Part shown: positions 17,144-24,655 of the stretch, piece by piece | Numbering within the stretch: position 1 is the first letter of the stretch | Layout: each line of letters opens with the position of its first letter | Assembly: GCA_900542035.1 (NCBI GenBank) | Contig: UQMJ01000013.1 | Coordinates: 3,309-67,308, forward strand | DNA: 64,000 bases | Reading direction: 5' to 3' | Source of the DNA: an uncultured Clostridium sp. | GTDB lineage: Bacteria; Bacillota; Clostridia; Lachnospirales; Lachnospiraceae | Position numbers and translations under genes: made by a program | Notes under the pieces: model-generated | Databases searched by the model: none | What the model was told of the DNA's origin: nothing | What the model saw: only the letters and a program-made list of their open reading frames with translations

Positions 17144-17217
17144 CGGAGTATGGCGTAGCTTGGTAGCGCGCTCGGCTGGGGGCCGAGAGGTCGCAGGTTC
17201 AAATCCTGTTACTCCGA
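17144..17217 (+). tRNA. tRNA-Pro (anticodon GGG)
   Basis: 74 nt cloverleaf: acceptor CGGAGTA pairs with TACTCCG, D-arm GCGTAGCTTGGTAGCGC, anticodon stem CTCGG/CCGAG with loop CTGGGGG (GGG at 17178-17180), T-arm with GGTTCAAATCC. CCA is not encoded. It reads CCC/CCU proline codons. It is a single transcription unit with its own promoter and terminator, and it is not the prophage insertion site. Confidence 0.95.
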
Positions 17218-17221
17218 CTGT

Positions 17222-17250
17222 AAAGTCCTTGATTATTCAAGGACTTTTTG
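17222..17250 (+). terminator. Intrinsic terminator after tRNA-Pro
   Basis: Perfect 10-bp stem AAAGTCCTTG / CAAGGACTTT with a 6-base loop, ending in a T run. Confidence 0.9.
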
Positions 17251-17301
17251 TTGTACTGCTTCGTTCTGCATAGCTTCTAAAATGGGGACGGAATCTTTCA
17301 A

Positions 17302-17685
17302 TCAGGAACAAGGGCAGTTCGTACCGCAGTTCTGATTTTCCTGGGCAGTCCGGACGGTTCCGGCAGCAAAGCCTGCAGTAAATCCTTGGTTGTAGCACAT
17401 CCGGCATACTTCGTTTGCAGCCCACGGATTGCACCATCCGTTCCCGCATCTGTTTTCCTGCTGTCTGCCGCACTGGTTTTCCCGTTGTTCGCCGCATCTG
17501 TTTTCGCATCTGTTTTCCCGCTGCTCGCTGCATCTGTTTTCGCATCTGTTTTCCTGCTGTCTGCCGCATTGGTTTTCCCAATAGTTACAGCATCGGTTGC
17601 CGCACCAGCTGCCGCATTGATTTTCCCATCTGCATCCTCTGCACATACAGCAATTACGATTCCAATTACAATTCCATCTACACAT
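17302..17685 (-). CDS. Small Cys-rich, internally repetitive protein beside the cotJ operon
   Basis: 127 residues read leftward from ATG 17685. AAAGGAGA lies eight bases before that ATG, a strong reason to accept it despite its low complexity. The middle is built of degenerate ~10-residue units such as ENRCGEQR and ENQCGRQQ, with over 20 Cys in all. The tail contains a glycine-alanine stretch (NQGFTAGFAAGTV) and a final CGTNCPC. No family is recognised. Cys-rich repeats and divergence from cotJA suggest a cross-linked spore coat or crust protein. A CATACAGTA element (rc of 17716-17724) resembles a mother-cell sigma -10, but no good -35 is seen. Confidence 0.65.
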   Translation of the reverse strand: MCRWNCNWNRNCCMCRGCRWENQCGSWCGNRCCNYWENQCGRQQENRCENRCSEQRENRCENRCGEQRENQCGRQQENRCGNGWCNPWAANEVCRMCYNQGFTAGFAAGTVRTAQENQNCGTNCPCS

Positions 17686-17755
17686 ATTTGAAGTCTCCTT
17701 TGATTGTTAAGGGTATACTGTATGATATGGGACAGTAGGACAAAAGGTTCTTTTC

Positions 17756-17782
17756 ACGTTATTTCAGAGATGACATAGATTA
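17756..17782 (+). promoter_or_regulatory. Mother-cell sigma (E/K-type) promoter for cotJ
   Basis: AC (17756-17757), exactly 16 bases, then CATAGATTA (17774-17782). This matches the Bacillus sigma-K consensus AC-N16-CATANNNTA, which overlaps sigma-E recognition. It lies 31 bases before the cotJA ATG. cotJ operons are mother-cell expressed in known spore formers. Confidence 0.5.
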
Positions 17783-17813
17783 ATAGTAGAAATTTCCTGA
17801 AAGGAGCGATTCG

Positions 17814-18173
17814 ATGGATTGCTATTCGCCCAGAAAAAATCTTAATGCGGATTGTTCAAGAATAACGGGTTCTATGCCATGTATGCCTGGTCCAAATTTC
17901 CGTCCGGTATCTCCAGCACAGCCGATTTCCGGCCCCATGATGCCTCCGGCTATGGAACAGGAGGCAGCTGTTTCTCAAATGCAAAGGTTTGGAATGCAGA
18001 ATTCCTGTACCAATACAGCGCCTGAGTGTCTGGAACGAAACTATGCAGTTGCTATGGCGTATGTTCCATGGCAGCAGTGGCAGAATGTATATTCAATGGA
18101 ACAGGGATTTGCCAGGGGAACGATTTTCCCAGATTTAGATCTTCCATTTTTGCCAGGGAGGTGCCGTTTATGA
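17814..18173 (+). CDS. cotJA: Spore coat-associated protein CotJA
   Basis: 119 residues from ATG after AAAGGAG. The C-terminal half carries the CotJA signature: AMAYVPWQQWQNVYSMEQGF followed by ARGTIFPDLDLPF. The N-terminal Pro/Met-rich extension (about 70 residues) is longer than the minimal family. It is the first gene of a cotJA-cotJB-cotJC operon and overlaps cotJB by four bases. Confidence 0.9.
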   Translation: MDCYSPRKNLNADCSRITGSMPCMPGPNFRPVSPAQPISGPMMPPAMEQEAAVSQMQRFGMQNSCTNTAPECLERNYAVAMAYVPWQQWQNVYSMEQGFARGTIFPDLDLPFLPGRCRL

Positions 18174-18430
18174 GAAATCCAAACACAGATCCCTTGCTTA
18201 CTCCGGTAAATGAGGCCGGTTTTGCGTTAGATGAAGTAGTCTTGTTTTTAGATACCCATCCTTGCGATATGGGAGCATTGGCTTATTACAGGCAGGCAAA
18301 AATGCGCTATGAACAGGCGGTTTCTGCTTATGAAAATCAGAGAGGCCCATTAATGATGAATCATGTCAATGACAGTCATTATTGGACCTGGGTAGACGGC
18401 CCCTGGCCTTGGGAAGGAGGATGCAGATAA
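18170..18430 (+). CDS. cotJB: Spore coat protein CotJB
   Basis: 86 residues from ATG 18170, overlapping the cotJA stop (ATGA). GGGAGG sits a few bases upstream. The sequence LDEVVLFLDTHPCDMGALAY and the ending WTWVDGPWPWEGGC are diagnostic of CotJB. It is adjacent to cotJC, whose product is a Mn-catalase-like coat protein. Intact. Confidence 0.92.
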   Translation: MRNPNTDPLLTPVNEAGFALDEVVLFLDTHPCDMGALAYYRQAKMRYEQAVSAYENQRGPLMMNHVNDSHYWTWVDGPWPWEGGCR

Positions 18431-18535
18431 ATGTGGAAATATGAAAAACGGCTTCAGTATCCAGTAAAAATTTCGCAGCCGAATCCGAAGTTGGCATCGT
18501 TCATCATTAGCCAATACGGAGGGCCTAATTGCTGA
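18431..18535 (+). pseudogene. cotJC: cotJC, 5' fragment cut by the prophage left end
   Basis: ATG 18431 follows cotJB directly, with AAGGAGG ten bases upstream. The first 32 codons read as CotJC (MWKYEKRLQYPVKISQPNPK, then LASFIISQYGGP). The frame then leaves the family sequence and stops at 18533-18535 (NC-stop). CotJC is normally about 190 residues. The family continues after YGGP with a GEL-type segment, so the break falls near 18524-18532. The rest of the gene should lie beyond the prophage right end, outside this window. Confidence 0.88.
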
Positions 18536-18545
18536 AACCTATAAT
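18511..18545. other. Prophage left attachment site (attL), approximate
   Basis: The host-to-phage switch occurs where cotJC coding sequence ends, within or just after CCAATACGGAGGGCCTAATT. Large serine integrases use short (2-bp) cores inside ~40-bp sites. The exact core needs the right end (attR) for comparison. Confidence 0.55.
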
Positions 18546-18568
18546 GTTTTTTGTAGGGGTGGAATTAA

Positions 18569-20026
18569 TTAAGATAGATAATAGTAGAATTGGAGAGTGC
18601 TATCTGCTCTGTTATATACAATGTACTTGATTACCTGCCGAATTGCAACCCCCTTTGTTTCATAATCTATATCTGGATTAGACAGAGTTTCACACACAGT
18701 CTGTATTCTTTTAAGCAATTCTTCTTTTCCAGCCTCTTCATCAGCGGGAGAGATGCTGCATAACTTCTCCAACTCTTCAGTCAATTCTGTACGCTCCATC
18801 AAGAGTCGCTTCTTATTTTCTTTGTATTCCTCAAGCGTGTCAATGCCATTTTCGTAAGCGTCATGGATCCGACGCTCTTTGACGGTAACTTTTTCAATCG
18901 CTTCTCTAAGCAATTCCTTCCGGTCGATGGTTTCATCATCTTGAGGCGGAATATACTCATAAGAGATTTCGCCCGTGACCAGAACTTCTTGCAATGATTG
19001 GATAACTGCCTGCTCTATTTTGCGCACAGAGATAGAGTTGGAGCCTGGGTGCATACCTTTGATGTATTTCCAGCACTGAAATGCATCGCTGCGTTTTTGA
19101 GGGCTGTTAGAGCGACTGTAGGAGAGTGTGGAACCGCAAACACCACACCTTAACAGACCGGATAACCAATGCTTGCAGGAGGAGACGTCTCGATGTCTGA
19201 TTGTCTGGGATTCGCGTTTGATGCGTGTCTGGTTATCCTCAAATACTGCGGTTACAATGGGACTTAGTTCATGCGTTCCATGAAAGCTGATATTATTCCA
19301 GGTAACTGTACCGATGTAGAACCTATTTGTCAGAATGCGGTAAATAGTTCTGCGTTCAAAGGCAGTTCCTCTCTGGGTCAAGTAACCTAGCCGGTTCAGT
19401 TCGCGGGCGATTCCGGTCATGTCCATACCGTTGTGATAGAGGGTATGGATCTGCTCCACGATTTTCATCCGTTCTGGGTCTATGACGAATGGGTTTCCAT
19501 GACCGACAGCAGCATATCCCATAGATGGGGCCGTTTGGTATCCATTGCGCAGGGCTTTTTCCGTCATGCCCCGAAGGACTTCGCCGGATAGGTTAATAGA
19601 ATAGTATTCGTCAAACCATTCGATGATGGTTTCAATCAGCCGCCCAAACATTCCTTCAGCTATAGGTTCAGATACGCTTTTTATCTCTACGCCACACTTT
19701 TTACGTAAAATTCCCTTATAGAATGTACTTTCTTCCTGGTTGCGGGCAAATCGGGAAAATTTCCACAGATACAGACGTTTAAACGGCGCCGGATTTTCTG
19801 ATTTTGCAACGGCAATCATCCTTTGAAAGGCCGGCCGATTTTCGGCTTTTCGTCCAGAGATACCACGCTCCTCCATAAAAATAAATTCATCCGGAATATA
19901 ATATCCGTCTGCTTTTGCGGCATCCTTAATGACCCGAACCTGGGCGTCTGGAGACAGCTCGGTCTGTTCATCAGAACTTACCCGAATATATGCGGCTCCA
20001 ATTTCCAATGTAGATAATAGTGTCAT
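18569..20026 (-). CDS. Large serine recombinase (prophage integrase/excisionase)
   Basis: 485 residues from ATG 20026, chosen because AGGAGA lies just upstream and the protein then begins near AAYIRVSSDEQ, which holds the catalytic Ser. Resolvase domain to about residue 150 (KRLYLWKFSRFARN), then a Recombinase domain (MGYAAVGHGNPF, AFERRTIYRILTNRFYIG), a zinc ribbon (LLRCGVCGSTLSYSRS), a coiled coil, and a C-terminal tail. It joins attP and attB via a Ser-DNA intermediate. Its 3' end is 34 bases from the cotJC break. Spore-element excisases such as SpoIVCA belong to the same enzyme class. Confidence 0.93.
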   Translation of the reverse strand: MTLLSTLEIGAAYIRVSSDEQTELSPDAQVRVIKDAAKADGYYIPDEFIFMEERGISGRKAENRPAFQRMIAVAKSENPAPFKRLYLWKFSRFARNQEESTFYKGILRKKCGVEIKSVSEPIAEGMFGRLIETIIEWFDEYYSINLSGEVLRGMTEKALRNGYQTAPSMGYAAVGHGNPFVIDPERMKIVEQIHTLYHNGMDMTGIARELNRLGYLTQRGTAFERRTIYRILTNRFYIGTVTWNNISFHGTHELSPIVTAVFEDNQTRIKRESQTIRHRDVSSCKHWLSGLLRCGVCGSTLSYSRSNSPQKRSDAFQCWKYIKGMHPGSNSISVRKIEQAVIQSLQEVLVTGEISYEYIPPQDDETIDRKELLREAIEKVTVKERRIHDAYENGIDTLEEYKENKKRLLMERTELTEELEKLCSISPADEEAGKEELLKRIQTVCETLSNPDIDYETKGVAIRQVIKYIVYNRADSTLQFYYYLS

Positions 20027-20121
20027 AATATCATCTCCTAGTGCATTGTACGGTTTTTGGGTGCAAAAAATACGCCCCTTGTCAGGACACTCCAGAAATG
20101 ATATACTAGAATTCTGATATG

Positions 20122-20148
20122 TAGTGTATCTTCTGGAGTACATCCGGT
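20122..20148 (-). promoter_or_regulatory. Candidate mother-cell sigma promoter upstream of the recombinase
   Basis: On the minus strand AC (20148-20147), 16 bases, then GATACACTA (20130-20122). This is one mismatch from the AC-N16-CATANNNTA pattern seen before cotJA. It lies about 95 bases upstream of the recombinase ATG. A chance match is possible. Confidence 0.3.
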
Positions 20149-20167
20149 AAGAGAAACTATGTAAAGC

Positions 20168-20197
20168 CGTTCTTGGTTGCAGCCAGGAACGGTTTTT
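20168..20197 (+). terminator. Hairpin with T tract between recombinase and parB-like gene
   Basis: CCGTTCTTGG / CCAGGAACGG with a 6-base loop and a T-rich right side. The T run suits rightward transcription, although both neighbours are leftward, so it may block antisense reading. Confidence 0.5.
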
Positions 20198-20229
20198 GTT
20201 TTATAATAAAAATGACAGGTTCATTATGT

Positions 20230-20742
20230 CTACTCAGTAGGTTTCCATGCTCGTGAAAACTCACTATCCTTAAACATCTCAGCAATTCCGGTAATCTGTT
20301 TTAATCTTAAAATTTCATCTGCATCCATTCCAAGATGTTTAGCAATCCAAGCATCAGAGCGGCCAATACTGTGCAGTTCACATACGATATTACTCATTAG
20401 ATCTACGTCGTGAGTTCCTCTTGCTCGATTGTGCCTGATTGTGCTTGCCATGCGGTTATCAATGCTTTTATTAATTACAGACACTGGAATACAACCACCT
20501 TCGCGCTCATAGATGTCTTTATGGTCTAACATGATTCTATATCGGTGGAATCCATCTACGATTTCATAGCGATCTGTCTCTTCATTGTGGTAGCATACGA
20601 TTGGCATAGTGTAACCGTCTTCTTTAATGCTATCATACAACAGCTTCATCTCCGGAGGAGCAACGCTGTTGGGATTGTATTCATTTGGATCGATTTTTTC
20701 GATTGGCACTGGAATTACATTATAAACAGGGCTTTTATACAT
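20230..20742 (-). CDS. ParB/Srx-like nuclease-domain protein (IbrB-like)
   Basis: 170 residues from ATG 20742, preceded by GAGGAGGT. The ParB-like fold is seen in PIEKIDPNEYNPNSV, SIKEDGYTMPIV and the VDGFHRYR motif (the G-H-R-R box equivalent), with an HTH-like C-terminus (SDAWIAKHLGMDADEILRLKQ). Small ParB-like proteins next to DUF3440 PAPS-reductase-like proteins form the IbrA/IbrB pair, reported from E. coli prophage as regulators of eib surface genes. It overlaps its partner by eight bases. The biochemical role is unproven. Confidence 0.8.
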   Translation of the reverse strand: MYKSPVYNVIPVPIEKIDPNEYNPNSVAPPEMKLLYDSIKEDGYTMPIVCYHNEETDRYEIVDGFHRYRIMLDHKDIYEREGGCIPVSVINKSIDNRMASTIRHNRARGTHDVDLMSNIVCELHSIGRSDAWIAKHLGMDADEILRLKQITGIAEMFKDSEFSRAWKPTE

Positions 20743-22075
20743 CTGTTTTACCTCCTCGGATGATGGACTGATATTTGTTTTTTAGTATATTTATCCGTTC
20801 CTGTTCTTCCTTGACTGGGCCGAATCCCATATTTTTGCACATATGGTCATTTTTTAGTATGCAATAGCAGCATCTTTTCCATGAGGGGAGTTCCAATGGC
20901 ATTGCACTCTTAATATCATCCATGTGGTCAGGAATTTCTTGATCAAAAACGACTTTTTGCTTATCTGTAATGGTGTAGGGAGACCTGCCGTTGGTATGAA
21001 TTTTGTATCCGTTTTTTTGAATCTCCTGGATTGTTTCGTCGGTAAGCCCGCCACCTTTTGTTTTCCAAAAATCTTCAGAAAAGCGGAACTTTTCCAGATA
21101 ATGGTTTCGGACATTGTCTGGAAGTGTATCAAGAAGAAAGAGTGTATACTCTTTCCAAGTCATACCATTAGGAAGGGTAATGTTTTTATACCCCATGGCT
21201 TTTGTCTTGGCATAGATTGCACCAAAATTTGCACCACGAACACGTCCGAGGAGTTTTACCCAGGTATCTGGTTCAATCCTACGATATAATTCCAGGGACT
21301 CCTTGGCCTGGTCAAGAAATGGAGACGCTACACGCATCTGATCAAGTGTAAGACCGGCTTTGTAGTATAAGTCATAGAGTTTGTTATAGTCAAAACCAAA
21401 CTTTCCAATAGCTGTCCAGATATCTTCAACTCTCCAGTCATAGATAGGAGCAGCAGAGTATACATCTTTGTATTGCTTTGTAATCCACGGAATACCCTTA
21501 TATCCATATTTTTTATTTACAATAGCAGAATAACGATGCAGAGATTCGTCAGAACGGATACCTACCAGCGCACAGGTTTTACCACCGTTATGTTTCTGAT
21601 GATAGTACTTTCCGAAACGTTTATAAAATGATTCCTCCATCATCTTATACTCATAGAAATCAAAGTCGTTATTTTCTATGGTATAAACATAGGGATAATT
21701 AGGTATGTCTCGTACCCATACATCTTTTTTTTCGGGGTCCCATGTATACCAGTACATTTCATAGTTGCTTAAAGAAGTACGGACCTGCATTGGCATACAG
21801 GACCAATACAATTCGGATCTTTTTTCGTACCGCTTAAAAATTCTCTCTACAAATTCAGTTGTCTTTTTATATTGGGCTTCAAAATCTTGATGAAAGATCC
21901 CAATAGGCTTTGTTATATTATGCTCTTCAATATATCTGAATACAAGCTGTAGAAGCGTTCCAGAGTCTTTTCCACCTGAAAAGCTTACAAAAATATTATC
22001 GAATTCTTCGAAGATAAACTCCATCCGCTTACAAAAGGCGGTATAAACATCTTCGTTTAAATATAATTTCTGCAA
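20735..22075 (-). CDS. DUF3440 PAPS-reductase-like protein (IbrA-like)
   Basis: 446 residues from TTG 22075 (GGAGG nine bases upstream). The adenine-nucleotide alpha-hydrolase PP-loop is clear: IFVSFSGGKDSGTLLQLV. LVGIRSDESLHRYS and the YDWRVEDIWTAIGKFGF segment follow, as in PAPS reductases and DndC. A C-terminal Cys/His set (RCCYCILKNDHMC) could bind metal. PP-loop enzymes activate a substrate with ATP; DndC-type relatives take part in DNA phosphorothioation. It is tightly linked to an SNF2 ATPase and a ParB-like protein. Function in this phage is unknown. Confidence 0.85.
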   Translation of the reverse strand: MQKLYLNEDVYTAFCKRMEFIFEEFDNIFVSFSGGKDSGTLLQLVFRYIEEHNITKPIGIFHQDFEAQYKKTTEFVERIFKRYEKRSELYWSCMPMQVRTSLSNYEMYWYTWDPEKKDVWVRDIPNYPYVYTIENNDFDFYEYKMMEESFYKRFGKYYHQKHNGGKTCALVGIRSDESLHRYSAIVNKKYGYKGIPWITKQYKDVYSAAPIYDWRVEDIWTAIGKFGFDYNKLYDLYYKAGLTLDQMRVASPFLDQAKESLELYRRIEPDTWVKLLGRVRGANFGAIYAKTKAMGYKNITLPNGMTWKEYTLFLLDTLPDNVRNHYLEKFRFSEDFWKTKGGGLTDETIQEIQKNGYKIHTNGRSPYTITDKQKVVFDQEIPDHMDDIKSAMPLELPSWKRCCYCILKNDHMCKNMGFGPVKEEQERINILKNKYQSIIRGGKTDV

Positions 22076-23479
22076 TTATGTTTCCTCCAATTCAGAACAA
22101 TCAAACACTTCGTGCCGATATCTGCTGCCATAAATAAAGCTTTTAATATCGCTTTTTAGAGTTTCTGAGTTTGATATATCTTTTTTTAGTGAATCTAATA
22201 AGTTTTCTTTTTTGTAGAGACAGGAAAGTATTTGTTCATCTAAAGTTTCGGCAGCACAGATATCAGTTATGGATACATTTTGGTTCTGACCTATACGATG
22301 AACCCTGTCTTCGCTTTGCAGGCGCGTTCCTAAATCCCAATCATTGGAGTAATTTATTATATGGTGGCAAAACTGCAGATTAAGGGAATATCCCGCACAT
22401 CCTCTATTGGCTACTAGATATTGCTTGTTCTCAGAAAATTCCTTCAAGGCTTTTTCTCTCAATTTGATAGATGATTTTCCATCAAAACGAACTGAATTAG
22501 GCAGGATAGAAGAAATCTGGGAAACTTCAGATTCGTACCGGCAGAAAATAATGCATTTTTCATTTTCTGGTACGATATCAAGCAGTATCTGTATTCTAGG
22601 ATTATCAATTGGGTCATCGAAAAACTCAGATGACTCATAGTGGGAAAAACATTCATTAAAAATTAATTTTTTCCCTGAAATAATAGCCTGAAGACCAGAA
22701 AATAACCGGTAAATTGTTTCTGGTCTCCATTCATTAACCTGCATCAGTAATATATCTGCTGCCATAGCATACTCTTTTTCCTGGTCAGAAGTCAGCCAGA
22801 AACATTTAGTATGGTACTGTTTAGATGGGAGAGAAAGACAATCTTCTTTCTTCACTTGGAAAACATAAGGAGATATTTTTTTTGCCAGATAATCGGTATT
22901 CAATATTCTATTAACTTTTCCATATTCATCTAGTTCAATATGGTTTGCTGCGAAGCTCCAATAACTTCGATATCCCAATATACGCCAGTCCAAGAGATAA
23001 AACTGGGAATACAAATCAGCCTCGTTTCTGGATACAGGTGTCCCGTTTAAAATGAGACGATAGGGGCATTTTTCAGAAATCTTTATAATATTTCTTGTCC
23101 GATATGCATTCGGATTTTTTATCATGAGGCTCTCATCAACGACTATCATGCATTGGTGAGTTTTCACATGAGAGAACAGAAAAGAAATCGCACGAACGCT
23201 GGTACTTAGAGTTTCTATTCCACAGATTATAAACAGAGGATACATTTCTTTAGGGCATTGTTTTAAAATTTCTCTTTTTATGTTTCCTTTTGCAGAACAG
23301 GGACATAGCCACACCACAGAGTCTATTTTATTCGCCAGATACCTGCGCCGGATAATTTCCAGTGCAGTAATACTTTTTCCGGTACCTTGCTCCATAAATA
23401 GAGCGCCGACCCTTAAGTGGATTAATTTTTCTACTGCCTCCACTTGGTGTGGAAGCAGCGGATTGTTTAACTTAATCAT
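22076..23479 (-). CDS. SNF2-family DEAD/DEAH ATPase
   Basis: 467 residues, overlapping the upstream gene by eight bases. SF2 motifs in order: LLPHQVEAVEKL, Walker A MEQGTGKSITAL, Walker B VVDESLMIKN, LNGTPVSRNEADLYSQ, CIIFCRYESEV, and motif VI SEDRVHRIGQNQNV, the SNF2 hallmark. It is a compact two-lobe translocase without obvious nuclease or extra domains. SNF2 proteins remodel or move along duplex DNA. In the cassette it likely acts with the IbrA/IbrB-like pair and the zinc-ribbon protein. It could also serve phage replication, but its place in the lysogeny operon argues against that. Confidence 0.9.
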   Translation of the reverse strand: MIKLNNPLLPHQVEAVEKLIHLRVGALFMEQGTGKSITALEIIRRRYLANKIDSVVWLCPCSAKGNIKREILKQCPKEMYPLFIICGIETLSTSVRAISFLFSHVKTHQCMIVVDESLMIKNPNAYRTRNIIKISEKCPYRLILNGTPVSRNEADLYSQFYLLDWRILGYRSYWSFAANHIELDEYGKVNRILNTDYLAKKISPYVFQVKKEDCLSLPSKQYHTKCFWLTSDQEKEYAMAADILLMQVNEWRPETIYRLFSGLQAIISGKKLIFNECFSHYESSEFFDDPIDNPRIQILLDIVPENEKCIIFCRYESEVSQISSILPNSVRFDGKSSIKLREKALKEFSENKQYLVANRGCAGYSLNLQFCHHIINYSNDWDLGTRLQSEDRVHRIGQNQNVSITDICAAETLDEQILSCLYKKENLLDSLKKDISNSETLKSDIKSFIYGSRYRHEVFDCSELEET

Positions 23480-24605
23480 CGATCAGATCCTCAATTACGC
23501 CATCTTTTTCCAAAATTTCTTTTAGACGGTTCTCATAATCATCGCAACTAACTTCAGCAATATGGGCATCTGTGCGCTCATATCTGTTTTCCAGTGCCTT
23601 ATATTTTTCGATAGCAGCTAGAGCTGTTTCGGAAATTTTGAATCCCATAATTTCTGCAAATTCCATGACTTCACGATAGAATTCAACAGAAACCAACATG
23701 GAGCCATTGCTCCATTTGGAAGAGGGAATGAGTTTGGCTTTTACGTAGAAATCATGGTTTATACCTTTCCAATGAATTGAAAGTTTGTTTTTGTTTAGTG
23801 ATACCCAATTATCGTATCTGGCTTCAAAGTTTCCAGAGAGTGCCAGTTCTTTTGATTCAAGATCTGGAAAAAGTACAGTAAATCCATTGGCAAGAAGAGC
23901 ATTACCAAGTTCGGCAGCTCGATCTGTAGCGGTTCCGGATGTTAAATTCAACGTAAATTCCCATGCTGAGCCAGACCATTTGAAATCGTTATTTTTTACA
24001 ATTTCTCGGAAATCGTTATCCTTTGGATATCTGGCTATTACATGATCATTGTGTATCTCTATTTCTGCGATACCAGATTTTTTAATTTCTTTTGGAGCAA
24101 CGGTAAGTTCCTGCTTGTTTTGAATGTCTTCAGATTGCACATCTTCAGGAATGTTATATAGTTTTTCGCATTGGCTGGCTATTTCGTTCCAGAGCACAGA
24201 ACTTGCACGATTGTCAATCCAGAACCTCGCACTGGTCTGTTCTATAAGTAATATATCAAATGCCTTAGACCATTCTGCTGCCGTTATGATCATATCATTA
24301 ACCTTGACTTTTTTGTCTGGATTAGCGCTGGCTATGCGACTGACCTTGTTGATGTATTCGTTTCGTATCGTTGTAGCCCAGGCTACTTGTTTTTCAGAAC
24401 CAGTCAGCAGCGGGAGTTCCATTTCGATAGCAGCCTCCATTGCCAACCGGTTTTTTTCTTCTAATTCCAACTGATGTGCTTTTTTGCGGCATTCGGGACA
24501 GAGCTGTGAAAATTCATGCTCTTTTTTCCACTCCCTATCCTTTGTTGGACCTATAATGTCGATGACACCCTCATGTCCGCATGAATAAATTCCATCATAT
24601 TTCAT
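23472..24605 (-). CDS. Zinc-ribbon protein of the PAPSR-ParB-SNF2 cassette, function unknown
   Basis: 377 residues from ATG 24605 with AAGGAGG upstream. The N-terminus has a probable zinc-binding set (YSCGHEG, then LCPECRKKA). A middle region (VIARYPKDNDFREIVKNN, then FKWSGSAWEFTLN) is reminiscent of HARP-like modules that accompany SNF2 helicases, but that likeness is by eye only. The C-terminus is helical and charged. It is the first gene of the cassette, 50 bp after the repressor, and its end overlaps the SNF2 start by eight bases, so the two products are probably made together. Confidence 0.7.
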   Translation of the reverse strand: MKYDGIYSCGHEGVIDIIGPTKDREWKKEHEFSQLCPECRKKAHQLELEEKNRLAMEAAIEMELPLLTGSEKQVAWATTIRNEYINKVSRIASANPDKKVKVNDMIITAAEWSKAFDILLIEQTSARFWIDNRASSVLWNEIASQCEKLYNIPEDVQSEDIQNKQELTVAPKEIKKSGIAEIEIHNDHVIARYPKDNDFREIVKNNDFKWSGSAWEFTLNLTSGTATDRAAELGNALLANGFTVLFPDLESKELALSGNFEARYDNWVSLNKNKLSIHWKGINHDFYVKAKLIPSSKWSNGSMLVSVEFYREVMEFAEIMGFKISETALAAIEKYKALENRYERTDAHIAEVSCDDYENRLKEILEKDGVIEDLIDD

Positions 24606-24655
24606 ATGTTCCTCCTTACTTTTTTAACATGAAACATGAAATAGAATCAAAAATT

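Noticed and set aside
17144..17217. tRNA-Pro as the prophage attachment site
   Set aside because: The tRNA is complete, lies about 1.3 kb from the prophage, and the phage boundary is clearly in cotJC with a serine, not tyrosine, recombinase.
17085..17273. Open frame over the tRNA-Pro gene
   Set aside because: It merely reads through the tRNA and its terminator and has no ribosome site.
17386..17738. Rightward low-complexity frames rich in Ala/Ser/Cys
   Set aside because: They are the antisense of the Cys-rich gene at 17302-17685, which has the strong ribosome site.
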